Positions 7,678-15,637 of a stretch of 64,000 nt of DNA are shown in pieces. The DNA lies in the NCBI GenBank assembly GCA_963805605.1, contig CAWDUX010000002.1, forward strand, positions 3,500,845 to 3,564,844. Reading direction: 5' to 3'. Under the pieces are notes generated by a model. It saw nothing but the letters and a program-made list of their open reading frames with translations. It was not told where the DNA came from and did no database searches. The translations under genes were made by a program, and so were the position numbers. The stretch comes from Actinocatenispora sp963805605. GTDB lineage: Bacteria; Actinomycetota; Actinomycetes; Mycobacteriales; Micromonosporaceae. Each line of letters opens with the position of its first letter. The first letter of the stretch is position 1.

Positions 7678-8868
7678 ATGTTCGGGGTCCGGCTGGGGTC
7701 TGTACAACGCCGGTCGGCGTTCACCGTCGTACTGGCGTTGGCAGCGACCGCGCTGATCGGTTGTGCGTCGTTCACCACATCCGCTCCGCCGACCCGGACC
7801 GTACTGGTCGGCGCTGACCTGTCGCTGCACGGTGCCGGTGCCGCGACCGGCCGGGCCCTGGACGGCGCCCTTCAACTCCAGGTGCGTTCCCTCAACGACC
7901 AGGGTGCCGTGCCGCATGTGCGGTTCGCGCTGACCGTCCGGGACAACAGGTCCGACCCGGATACCAGTTCCGCGAACATCAGGGCTTTCCAACAGGACCG
8001 TACGGTCGTCGCCGCGGTCACCGGCGGCTGCGACGACTGCCTGTCCACCACCGCGCCGCTGATCGACGACGGCCGGCTGCCGGTCATCTCGTTGTCCCCG
8101 GTGGACCTGCCGGTCGGTAGCGCGGGCCCAGGCTCCCCGTTGTTCAAGCTGGCGCCGAACGCCGCCGACGACGCGGCGGCCCTGGTCCGGCTGCTGCTCG
8201 GTGGGCACGCCCGACGGGCAGCGCTGGTGGCCGGGCCCGGCCGCTACGCCGGGCAGGCCACCGCGGCGATCCGGCAGGAGGCACGGTCGCGGCACCTGTC
8301 GCTGGCCGACACCGTCACGTCGACCGGTACGAGCAGCGAGGTGGCCGGGCACGTCCTGGGCGACGACGGGTCCCGACCCGACGCGGTGATGGTGGTCGCG
8401 ACGCCTGACCGCGCCGCGGTTCTGGTGGGCTCCCTGCGCCAGCAGGGCTTCCGCGGTACGGTCGCGCTGGATGCCGCCGCGGTGTCCGGGCTGTTCCTGT
8501 CCGACGACCGGCTCAACGGCTGCTACCTGGTCTTTCCGGCGATCCTGGCGATGGACGACCAGGTGGCCTCCACCCCGGCGAAAGCGGTGCAGCGGCAGTG
8601 GTTCGACGACTACACCAGCCGCTACGGGGGCTATTCGGCCGCCAGTGGCTTCGCCGGTGACGCGCTGTCGGTGGTCGCCGACGCGGCGATGGCGGCCGGC
8701 ACCACCGACCGCGGGAAGCTGCAGGCGGCGATCGAGACCGTCCAGTTCGACGGCCTGAGCGGACCGGTCCGGTTCACCCCGGACACCCATTCGGCGCTGA
8801 CCCCGCAGGCACTGGCGACCCTGCGGGTGGCCAACCGGCGGTGGCATCTGAGTACGACGTTGCGCTGA
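7678..8868 (+). CDS. Branched-chain-amino-acid-type ABC substrate-binding lipoprotein
   Basis: The 396-residue protein has an N-terminal signal with a lipobox, LIGC, placing the lipidated Cys at about residue 25. The mature part is a Peripla_BP_6/LivK-like fold: TVLVGADLSLHG, ALQLQVRSLNDQG, TAPLIDDGRLPVISLSPVDLP and SAASGFAGDALSVVADAAM. The ATG at 7678 fits the signal peptide; an upstream in-frame start would bury it. No permease or ATPase of the LIV type follows. It is divergent from the conservon kinase, so it could present a ligand to the sensor rather than to a transporter, which is inference. Confidence 0.85.
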   Translation: MFGVRLGSVQRRSAFTVVLALAATALIGCASFTTSAPPTRTVLVGADLSLHGAGAATGRALDGALQLQVRSLNDQGAVPHVRFALTVRDNRSDPDTSSANIRAFQQDRTVVAAVTGGCDDCLSTTAPLIDDGRLPVISLSPVDLPVGSAGPGSPLFKLAPNAADDAAALVRLLLGGHARRAALVAGPGRYAGQATAAIRQEARSRHLSLADTVTSTGTSSEVAGHVLGDDGSRPDAVMVVATPDRAAVLVGSLRQQGFRGTVALDAAAVSGLFLSDDRLNGCYLVFPAILAMDDQVASTPAKAVQRQWFDDYTSRYGGYSAASGFAGDALSVVADAAMAAGTTDRGKLQAAIETVQFDGLSGPVRFTPDTHSALTPQALATLRVANRRWHLSTTLR

Positions 8869-8870
8869 GT

Positions 8871-9686
8871 TCACCGCCGGCTGCGCTGCCGCTCCCACGG
8901 GACCAGCAGCCATTCAAACCCGACCAACAGGTAGAACAGCACGATGCTGAGCACGCCCAGTAGTACCAGCGCGGCGAAGACCAGCGGGGTGTTGAAGTTC
9001 GCGCCGGCCTGCACGATGACGAAGCCGAGCCCACGGTCCCCGCCGGAGAACTCGCCGATCACCGCCCCGATGACGGCCAACGTGACCGCCACCTTCAGCC
9101 CGACGAAGATCTCCCGCAACGCGCCGGGGAACCGGATCTTGATGAACGTCCGGGTACGGGACGCGTCGAGGGACCGGGCCAGTTCCAACAGTTCCGTCGG
9201 CGTGGAGAGCAGTCCGTTGGCGGTGGAGAGCACGATCGGGAAGAAGCAGACCAGGAAGACCATCACCACCTTGGGCAGCTGACCGAAACCCAACCAGACG
9301 ACCAGCAGCGGGGCCAGGGCCAGTTTCGGCACCGCGTTGATGCCGACCAGCAGCGGGTAGATGGTCCGTTCGACCATCCGCCACGCGGCGATCCCGGCGC
9401 CGATCCCGATGCCGACCACGGCCGCCAGCAGGAAGCCCTCGGCCACCTCCAGTACGGTCACGCCGGTCTGGTGCAGCAGGTAGCCGGGCAGCTGACGGTA
9501 GGTGTCGAGGACCGCGGGTGGTGAGGGCAGCAGGAACGGGTCGAGCCGCAGCAGCCAGGTCGCCGCCCACCACAGCCCGACCACGCCGAGGGCGCCGGCC
9601 AGTGGTGGTGCGACCAGCCGCAGGACCCCCGGCCAGTTGGCTCTGCCGGCCACATTCCGTTCGGGGTGCGGGGAGTCAGGGTGCAA
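8871..9686 (-). CDS. ABC importer permease, SsuC/TauC/ThiX type
   Basis: The 271-residue integral membrane protein has about six helices and the BPD_transp_1 inner-membrane signature region with an EAA-like loop (ELLELARSLDASRTRTFIKIRFPGA is the coupling segment; the key Glu and Gly are present). This class imports sulfonates, nitrate, bicarbonate or thiamine pyrimidine precursors with an NMT1-like binding protein. The start overlaps the end of the binding-protein gene by 11 bases. The gene ends two bases from the convergent lipoprotein gene. The partner ATPase is at 10,946 on the other strand. Confidence 0.88.
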   Translation of the reverse strand: MHPDSPHPERNVAGRANWPGVLRLVAPPLAGALGVVGLWWAATWLLRLDPFLLPSPPAVLDTYRQLPGYLLHQTGVTVLEVAEGFLLAAVVGIGIGAGIAAWRMVERTIYPLLVGINAVPKLALAPLLVVWLGFGQLPKVVMVFLVCFFPIVLSTANGLLSTPTELLELARSLDASRTRTFIKIRFPGALREIFVGLKVAVTLAVIGAVIGEFSGGDRGLGFVIVQAGANFNTPLVFAALVLLGVLSIVLFYLLVGFEWLLVPWERQRSRR

Positions 9687-10683
9687 GGCTGAACGTCGCC
9701 ACCTTCGACGGGGTCAGACCGGCCTCGATGGCGCCGGCACCCTGGAGGATGGCGATGGAGCGGGTGACCCGGTGCTCGTCCAGCGCCCCGACCGGCACCT
9801 TGGCCGAGTCGGACCGTACGTAGGGCGCCATCAGCCGGAGCTCGGCGGCCGACTCCTTGACGTTCTGGGTGGGCTGGTGCTTGACGAAGATCCGGGCCGC
9901 GTCATCGGGGTGTGAGATGGCGTAGTCGAGCCCCTTCAACAGTGCGCCGGTGAACCTGCGTACCAGGTCGGGCTTTTTCTTGGCGAGGGTGGTGGAGGTG
10001 AACACCGCGTTGCTGTAGAGGTCGCGCAGGTAGGTGGAGTAGGGCAGAACGACGGCGTGGCGGCCCTTGGCGGCCTGCTCGATCAGCGGTTGACCGACGG
10101 CGAACTGTCCGATGGCGTCGACCTTCCCGGCGGCCAGCACGGTCGGCAGCTGCGGCGCGGGGAAGTTGATCCACCTGACCTTGTGGGCATCGATCCCGGC
10201 CAGCTTCGCGTACACCGGGAACAGCAGCTGCACGGTGGATCCGGCCTGGTCGGCTACCGTACGGCCGGCCAGGTCGTGGGGGCCGTGGATCGGACTGTCG
10301 TCCAGCGCCATGATGGTGGACAGGGACCGCTGGTGGATCGCGGCGACCGCGGTGACCGGCAGGTGCTCCCGGGAGATCTCGATGAGCGTTCCGGTGAAGT
10401 CGCACGGCGCGAAGTCGACCTTGCCGGTGGCGATGAGTTTGAGGTTGTTGCCGGTCCCGGTGCCGGGCTTCACCGACACGTCGAGTCCGGCAGCATGGAA
10501 GTAGCCACGGTCGAGTGCGACGTACGCGTACGCCTCCCGGCCCAGCGCGCCGAATGAAGTGAGGTAAGTCACTTTTTCTAAGTCGCCGGTCCGGGTCGAA
10601 TTCTTGCCCCCGCAGCCGGCCAGTGCCGCCGCCGTCAGTGTCGCAGCCGATCCGCTCAGTAGTGCACGGCGCGTGATGTCCAT
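9676..10683 (-). CDS. NMT1/THI5-like ABC substrate-binding lipoprotein
   Basis: The 335-residue protein begins MDITRRALLSGSAATLTAAA, followed by the lipobox LAGC, so it has both a twin-arginine-like motif and a lipidation site. The mature part is an NMT1-like fold: TSFGALGREAYAYVALDRGYF, KVDFAPCDFTGTLIEI, a middle IHGPHDLAGRTVADQAGS and DAIGQFAVGQP. Members bind taurine, aliphatic sulfonates, nitrate or the thiamine precursor HMP. The ligand cannot be told from sequence. It shares an operon with the downstream permease. A symmetric element at 10,741 lies in the divergent promoter region. Confidence 0.86.
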   Translation of the reverse strand: MDITRRALLSGSAATLTAAALAGCGGKNSTRTGDLEKVTYLTSFGALGREAYAYVALDRGYFHAAGLDVSVKPGTGTGNNLKLIATGKVDFAPCDFTGTLIEISREHLPVTAVAAIHQRSLSTIMALDDSPIHGPHDLAGRTVADQAGSTVQLLFPVYAKLAGIDAHKVRWINFPAPQLPTVLAAGKVDAIGQFAVGQPLIEQAAKGRHAVVLPYSTYLRDLYSNAVFTSTTLAKKKPDLVRRFTGALLKGLDYAISHPDDAARIFVKHQPTQNVKESAAELRLMAPYVRSDSAKVPVGALDEHRVTRSIAILQGAGAIEAGLTPSKVATFSLAP

Positions 10684-10740
10684 CGGTGGCGGCGTCCCTT
10701 CGTTGTCGATGCCGGGCTGAAGATGCGCTCCGAAACCGAT

Positions 10741-10752
10741 TCCCTACAGGGA
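10741..10752. promoter_or_regulatory. Palindrome in divergent transporter promoter
   Basis: TCCCT-AC-AGGGA forms a 12-bp dyad 58 bases upstream of the binding-protein start and about 194 bases upstream of the ATPase start. It could be an operator that co-regulates both halves of the split transporter. Only symmetry and position support this. I saw no TPP riboswitch consensus in the gap. Confidence 0.3.
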
Positions 10753-10945
10753 GTCAGAGTCGTGCGAGCGTTGAATGTATCGAACAACGCCGTAGGTGAT
10801 CGGGTCGGCCAATAGCCGCAAAAGAGTACCGCTGCTCGTGTCGCCTGCTACGGCACGCTAGTGGACGTTCACCCCGATGCACGGAAATATGTCCTACCAC
10901 GTACTGATCCGGGCCGTCCCGGAGCGGAAGTCAGAAGGAGACAAC

Positions 10946-11704
10946 GTGTTGCTCGGGATGGAGTCGGTCTCCCGGAGCTTCCCGGGCCGCACCGGCGCCG
11001 TACCGGCCCTGGCCGATATTTCGCTGCAGATCGGCAACGGCGAATTCGTGGCCGTCATCGGCCGGTCCGGCTGTGGGAAGTCCACCCTGTTGCGGCTGCT
11101 CGCCGGCCTGCTCGCACCGACCCGGGGCCATGCGACCCTCGCCGGGCGACTGATCCGTCGGCCCAGCCGCGAGGTGGCCGTGATGTTCCAGCACCCGGCG
11201 CTGCTGGCCTGGCGGACGGTGCTGGACAACGTGCTGCTGCCGGCCGAGGTGTTCGGCTGGCCCAGGACCGGCCAACTGGACCGGGCCCACGAACTGCTCG
11301 ACATGGTCGGCCTGGCCGACGCGGCCGCCCGGCTGCCACACGAACTCTCCGGCGGAATGCAGCAGCGCGTCGCGCTCTGCCGGGCACTGCTGCAAGATCC
11401 CCGTGTGCTGCTGATGGACGAGCCCTTCTCGGCTCTCGACGCGCTGACCCGGGAGGAACTGGCTGTCGAGTTGCAACGCATCCATCTCGCCCGGGACATC
11501 ACCACCGTGCTGGTGACCCACTCCATCGACGAGGCGCTCCTGCTGGCCGACCGGGTGGTGGTACTGCACTCCCGACCCGGCCGGATCCACCGGATCGTGC
11601 CGGTCGACCTGCCCCGACCCCGCTCCCTGGGTCGCGACGCACACACCGCCGAGGTGGCCGAGTACCGCGCGACCCTGCATGATCTGCTACTCGGACCGGA
11701 CTGA
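10946..11704 (+). CDS. ABC importer ATP-binding protein, SsuB/TauB type
   Basis: This ATPase powers import with the permease at 8,871 and binding protein at 9,676. The motifs are in order: Walker A GRSGCGKST, Q-loop MFQHPALLAWRTV, signature LSGGMQQR, Walker B VLLMDEP, D-loop SALD and switch histidine VTHSIDEA. The GTG at 10,946 is chosen because AAGGAG lies five bases upstream and it gives the family N-terminus; an upstream frame from 10,877 lacks a ribosome site. The importer is unusual in having its ATPase divergent from the other two components. Confidence 0.88.
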   Translation: MLLGMESVSRSFPGRTGAVPALADISLQIGNGEFVAVIGRSGCGKSTLLRLLAGLLAPTRGHATLAGRLIRRPSREVAVMFQHPALLAWRTVLDNVLLPAEVFGWPRTGQLDRAHELLDMVGLADAAARLPHELSGGMQQRVALCRALLQDPRVLLMDEPFSALDALTREELAVELQRIHLARDITTVLVTHSIDEALLLADRVVVLHSRPGRIHRIVPVDLPRPRSLGRDAHTAEVAEYRATLHDLLLGPD

Positions 11705-11758
11705 ACCGTCGACCCATCGTTATCGGGTCGCAACCATCCATCACTTCAGGAGCCGTGA

Positions 11759-12076
11759 GTGCCGGAACAGGCTACCGACCACACGCTGGGACCCGTCGGT
11801 CAACGGGTGATGTTGGAGAACGAGCACATCCGGGTCTGGCAGGTTTGTCTGCCGCCCGGGGGTACTCAACGGCTGCACCGGCACGACCACCCGTACGTTG
11901 TCGTGGCTGTGACCAGCGGTATCAATGTCATCGAGACGATCGATGGGGAGCTGATCGATGCGCCGGAACCGACCGGGAACGTGGTCTACCGGCCGTCCGG
12001 CGCGGTGCACAGCCTCACCAACGTGGGCGAGACCGAGTACGTCGGTAGGATCATCGAACTGCTCGATCTGGGCTGA
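11759..12076 (+). CDS. Small cupin-domain protein
   Basis: The 105-residue protein is a single cupin barrel. The first motif is PPGGTQRLHRHDHPYVVVAVTSG, with HxH then an acidic/His residue; the second is YRPSGAVHSLTNVGETE with the metal-binding His. It is very likely a metal-binding enzyme or sensor of unknown substrate. CAGGAG precedes the GTG at 11,759. It lies 54 bases after the ABC ATPase gene and a short hairpin (CGACCC at 11,710 and GGGTCG at 11,725) sits between, so cotranscription is possible but uncertain. Confidence 0.82.
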   Translation: MPEQATDHTLGPVGQRVMLENEHIRVWQVCLPPGGTQRLHRHDHPYVVVAVTSGINVIETIDGELIDAPEPTGNVVYRPSGAVHSLTNVGETEYVGRIIELLDLG

Positions 12077-12169
12077 GAGTCCGATACTTCCCGCCCCGGT
12101 GATCTTCTCACCGCAGGCGACATCTCTTATGCTTTGTCCAGGTAGACATCCACCACCGGGCGGTCGCAC

Positions 12170-13051
12170 ATGTCCCAGCTGATACCCGGGGAGAGCCCCG
12201 ACTCTGCGCCGACGCCGGCCCAGTTGTTCGACGCTCTGGTCGAGTCCTCACCGCACGCGATCGCGCTGTATGCCCTGAGGAGCGGTCAAGTCACCTACGT
12301 CAACCTCGGCATGGTCGCGTTGACCGGGCAGAGCCGCAGCCACCTGGTCGGTGCCAGGATCAACACGCTGTTCGGCCGAGTCAGCCCCGAGCCGTCGGGA
12401 TTCAACGACGGCCGGCTGGACGGCCAGTTCAGCCTCCGCCAGCCCACCGGCCGGTGCCGCACCATCGACGTGCGCACCCAGCTGATCTCGCTGGGCGGGG
12501 TCAGCTACGGGCAGCTGATCGCCTGGGACGTCACCATCGAGGCCGGCCGGCAGCAGGAACTCGCCTACCGGGCCACTCACGACCTGCTCACCGGTCTGTC
12601 CAATGAGGCGGCGGCGCTGGCCTACCTGTCCAGTTCACTGCGCCACCTCAAGAGCGATCGGGTACGCAGCGTAGCGGTGATCTACCTGGACCTCAACGGG
12701 TTCAAGCAGATCAACGACACTCATGGTCACCAGATCGGCGACGTGATCCTCGCGCAGGCCGCAGCACGGCTGGACGCGGTCACCCGGACCGGGGACATGG
12801 CCGCCCGATTACACGGCGACGAGTTCCTGGTGATCTGCACGGTCCGCAACACCATTCACGCCGCGCACATCGTGGGCCGGATCCGGGCGACCCTGGCGGA
12901 GCCGTACCGGCTCGGGGATGGTGAACTGTGCGCGCCCGCGAGCATCGGGGTGGCGGTCGCGGTCGACCCGGCGGTGAACGCCGATGCGTTGGTTCGCTGC
13001 GCTGATCAACGCATGTACATCGACAAGCGACAGAGTGTACGGATCGCCTGA
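12170..13051 (+). CDS. PAS-GGDEF diguanylate cyclase-like protein
   Basis: The 293-residue cytoplasmic protein has a PAS domain (residues about 20 to 125, with ALYALRSGQVTYVN and LVGARINTLFG) followed by a GGDEF domain (about 130 to 293). The linker RATHDLLTGLSNEAA is typical. The active-site loop reads HGDEF rather than GGDEF. An RxxD inhibitory site (RTGD) lies five residues before it. GGDEF enzymes make cyclic di-GMP from two GTP. Whether the Gly to His change is tolerated is uncertain. No EAL domain is present. No strong ribosome site precedes the ATG. Confidence 0.85.
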   Translation: MSQLIPGESPDSAPTPAQLFDALVESSPHAIALYALRSGQVTYVNLGMVALTGQSRSHLVGARINTLFGRVSPEPSGFNDGRLDGQFSLRQPTGRCRTIDVRTQLISLGGVSYGQLIAWDVTIEAGRQQELAYRATHDLLTGLSNEAAALAYLSSSLRHLKSDRVRSVAVIYLDLNGFKQINDTHGHQIGDVILAQAAARLDAVTRTGDMAARLHGDEFLVICTVRNTIHAAHIVGRIRATLAEPYRLGDGELCAPASIGVAVAVDPAVNADALVRCADQRMYIDKRQSVRIA

Positions 13052-13249
13052 GATCTGCGAAGGGACCGTAACCACTCGATACCTGAATGTGTTAGTTCCC
13101 GTGAATGGGTGGGTTGGGCTGTTCTTTCGGCCCGAGGTGGGTAAAGATACGAAGCGCATTTTTCTCTTCTCAGCTTTCGAGTAACATTCGGTACTGCTGT
13201 GAGGAAAGCGTTGTGACTGACTCTCTTGCGATGCTGAGGCGGTGAAGCT

Positions 13250-14503
13250 GTGCAATCGGCATATATGTGGGCATCGCTGACTATTGCCGTGGTGCTGATT
13301 GTGCTGGTCATCGCCCTTGTGGTGGTGCTGCGGTGGCGTTCGCCGCAGGTGCCTGCCAGTCGACATGCCCGCACCGGACCCGCGGCGCCGCCGGCCGAGC
13401 CGAGCCTCGGCCGGCCCCCTGCTGCCGCCGGGACATTCAACCCTGCGTCATCGGCTGCCCCTCCACGGGAGGGCCGCACCTTCGTCACTCACCGTGAGGC
13501 GGTCGGGCATTCCCTGCCGGAGACCGGCTCGGAGCTGCCCCGCCGGATGCCCGGTCGTCCCTGGCCGGCCGTCGGCGCGGCCGTCGGGGTGCGGGAACTT
13601 GCCGCGAACGCGCGCCCGCCGGAGCCCGCGCGGCCGGTCCCGCCCACCCCGGTGCTGCACGGCACGGTACGGGGCGACGACGGTGCGCTGCTCGCCAACG
13701 CCGTACTGACCGTCATCAACGTGACCGGTGGCCAGGCAGGCACCGCACGTACCGGTCCGGACGGCAGCTACCAGCTCAGCATCCCCGGCGAGGGCGCGTA
13801 CGTGCTGATCGCCCGCGGGGTGAACCACGAGCCGCACGCCTCCACCGTGGAGGTACGCGGCTCGCACACGACCTTCGACATCCGGCTCACCAGCGCCGCA
13901 GGGCTGCTGGGTGTCGTCAGCGACACCGCCGGCGCGCCCGTCCCGGACGCCACGGTGATCCTCACCAACACCACCGGCGTGGTGGTCTCCGCGCAGCGCA
14001 CCAACAGCCAGGGCGGGTACGGCATCAGTGACCTGGCCCCCGGCCTGTACACGGTGACCACGGCCGCCGAGGGTTTCGACCCGATCGCCACCCTGGTGGA
14101 CGTGCCGCCGACCGGTGTGGTCCGGCAGAACGTCACGTTCGCGCCCCGGCGGGTCTCGCTGTGGGGCACCGCGGTGCACGAGGCCGACGGTCGCCCGCTC
14201 AGCGATGTCCGGGTACGGCTGCTCGACGAGGCCGGCAGGGAGGTGGCTACCGTACATACGGGGCCGGACGGCCGGTACGAGTTCGGTGGCCTCGGCGTCG
14301 GGCAGTACACGGTCGTTGCGAGCGGCTACCCGAAGGTCAGCAGTTCGGTGGAACTCACCGAGCAGCAGACCGCCGAGCACCAGGTGCGGATGGGCTATCG
14401 GCCCGAGGCACTGGAGCCGGCGGGTACTCCGGCAGGTGCCGGGACGCTGGCCCCCTACGGCGGCGAGAACAGCGGATACTTGGGTGAGGAGCGCGGGCGA
14501 TGA
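13250..14503 (+). CDS. Membrane-anchored protein with three carboxypeptidase-regulatory-like domains
   Basis: The 417-residue protein starts with one membrane helix (about residues 8 to 28, SLTIAVVLIVLVIALVVVL) and a Pro/Ala-rich linker to about residue 130. Three tandem beta-sandwich repeats follow, each opening with a G-x-V pattern: LHGTVRGDDGALLANAVLTV, LGVVSDTAGAPVPDATVIL and LWGTAVHEADGRPLSDVRVRL. Such domains are often in surface proteins and bind ligands or act as spacers. The stop overlaps the next ATG, so it is coupled to the YceI-like gene. GTG 13,250 is chosen; ATG 13,265 is possible. The topology relative to the membrane is not resolved. Confidence 0.75.
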   Translation: MQSAYMWASLTIAVVLIVLVIALVVVLRWRSPQVPASRHARTGPAAPPAEPSLGRPPAAAGTFNPASSAAPPREGRTFVTHREAVGHSLPETGSELPRRMPGRPWPAVGAAVGVRELAANARPPEPARPVPPTPVLHGTVRGDDGALLANAVLTVINVTGGQAGTARTGPDGSYQLSIPGEGAYVLIARGVNHEPHASTVEVRGSHTTFDIRLTSAAGLLGVVSDTAGAPVPDATVILTNTTGVVVSAQRTNSQGGYGISDLAPGLYTVTTAAEGFDPIATLVDVPPTGVVRQNVTFAPRRVSLWGTAVHEADGRPLSDVRVRLLDEAGREVATVHTGPDGRYEFGGLGVGQYTVVASGYPKVSSSVELTEQQTAEHQVRMGYRPEALEPAGTPAGAGTLAPYGGENSGYLGEERGR

Positions 14504-15327
14504 GTGTCTCGGGTGTGTCGGTCTCCATCGAGACACAGGATGGTTGGCCGCTGAACGGCGCCATCCTGACGCTCACCGACCTGACCGGTCAGCAGGCGGG
14601 TATCGCGGTGGCCAACGAGCACGGTGAGGCGTTACTGGAGGGAACCCCGTCCGGGCAGTACACGGCGATCTTCACGGCGCCGGGTTTCACCCCGTCGGCC
14701 ACGGTGGCGTTCGTGTCGGCCGGCCGGATCACCTCGATGGGCTCCGTCCGGCTGGATCGGGCCGCGTCCGCGCTGGACCTGCCGACTGCCGGCATCTGGA
14801 CGATCGACCCGGTCCACACCATGATCAACCTGTCGGCCCGGCATGCCGGCATCTCCTCGGTACGGGGGCGGCTCACCGCCTTCGAGGGCCAGGCCATGAT
14901 CATGAGCCCGGTGGAGAACTCCACGCTGCGGGTGTCGATCCAGGCGGACAGCGTCGACACCGCCAACAAGATGCGCGACGACCATCTCCGGTCGGCGGAC
15001 TTCCTCAACGTAGGCGAGTACCCGACCATCGACTACGAGGGCACCGGACTCACCCCGGCCGGCCCGGACCGCTGGACCGTGCACGGCAACCTGACCATGT
15101 GCGGCGAGGTCCGACGCGTCGACCTGGACCTCAACTACCTCGGCACCGACGTCGACCCTTGGGGGTTGACCAGGGCCGGTTTCCGGGCCACCGCGCAGCT
15201 GCGCCGGGAGGACTTCCGGATGCGTTTCGCCACCCGGCTGGCCACCGGGATCGCGCTGGTCGGCAGCACCCTGCGGCTGGACCTGGACGTCGAGATGGTG
15301 CAGGGCGACAAGGCGCCCGAGTTCTGA
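14500..15327 (+). CDS. Carboxypeptidase-regulatory-like plus YceI-domain protein
   Basis: The 275-residue protein has one beta-sandwich repeat (residues 1 to about 85) like those in the preceding gene, then a YceI lipocalin-like domain (about 95 to 275). The YceI part shows GIWTIDPVHTMINLSARHAG, a mid-domain DHLRSADFLNV and LTMCGEVRRVDLDL. YceI domains bind polyisoprenoids or other amphiphiles. No signal peptide is seen, so the protein may be cytoplasmic. It starts inside the stop of the preceding gene (ATGA), and the shared domain suggests that the two proteins work together. Confidence 0.85.
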   Translation: MSVSGVSVSIETQDGWPLNGAILTLTDLTGQQAGIAVANEHGEALLEGTPSGQYTAIFTAPGFTPSATVAFVSAGRITSMGSVRLDRAASALDLPTAGIWTIDPVHTMINLSARHAGISSVRGRLTAFEGQAMIMSPVENSTLRVSIQADSVDTANKMRDDHLRSADFLNVGEYPTIDYEGTGLTPAGPDRWTVHGNLTMCGEVRRVDLDLNYLGTDVDPWGLTRAGFRATAQLRREDFRMRFATRLATGIALVGSTLRLDLDVEMVQGDKAPEF

Positions 15328-15390
15328 CCGGGGCCCGCACCTGGCGGTGATCTACCAACATCCGCCGCCAGGTGCGCGCAGACTGGAAGA

Positions 15391-15603
15391 ATGCTCGCGG
15401 TACCGGTTCCGCATCCCGGCGGTGGGTCGGGCGGGCTGATCCACCTGCTCGTCCGCCTGGTGGCGGTGCACGCGCTGTTCCGCCTGATGCGGGGTTTCCT
15501 GATCCGGTACACCCACGTGCCGTGGCTGGCCTCAATCGTTGTCATCGTGCTGATCGTGGTGCTGGTCCGGATTCTCGTCCGCGCCTGGCAGCGGCGCCGC
15601 TGA
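15391..15603 (+). CDS. Small membrane protein
   Basis: The 70-residue protein has an amphipathic stretch LIHLLVRLVAVHALFRLMRGF, then a clear membrane helix (WLASIVVIVLIVVLVRILV) and a basic tail AWQRRR. GGAAG precedes the ATG closely. The family is unknown to me. It lies 63 bases after the YceI gene and may be the last gene of that operon. Its Lys/Arg-rich end predicts a cytoplasmic C-terminus. Confidence 0.6.
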   Translation: MLAVPVPHPGGGSGGLIHLLVRLVAVHALFRLMRGFLIRYTHVPWLASIVVIVLIVVLVRILVRAWQRRR

Positions 15604-15637
15604 ACGGTGCTGTGCAGCGGCGCACGCAGAAGGTCGG

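Noticed and set aside
10684..10945. TPP riboswitch before the NMT1-like importer
   Set aside because: I found no thi-box consensus on either strand of the gap.
13052..13249. Cyclic di-GMP riboswitch after the GGDEF gene
   Set aside because: The gap is somewhat AT-rich but shows no GEMM consensus; only a weak GGGCTG/CGGCCC hairpin is visible.
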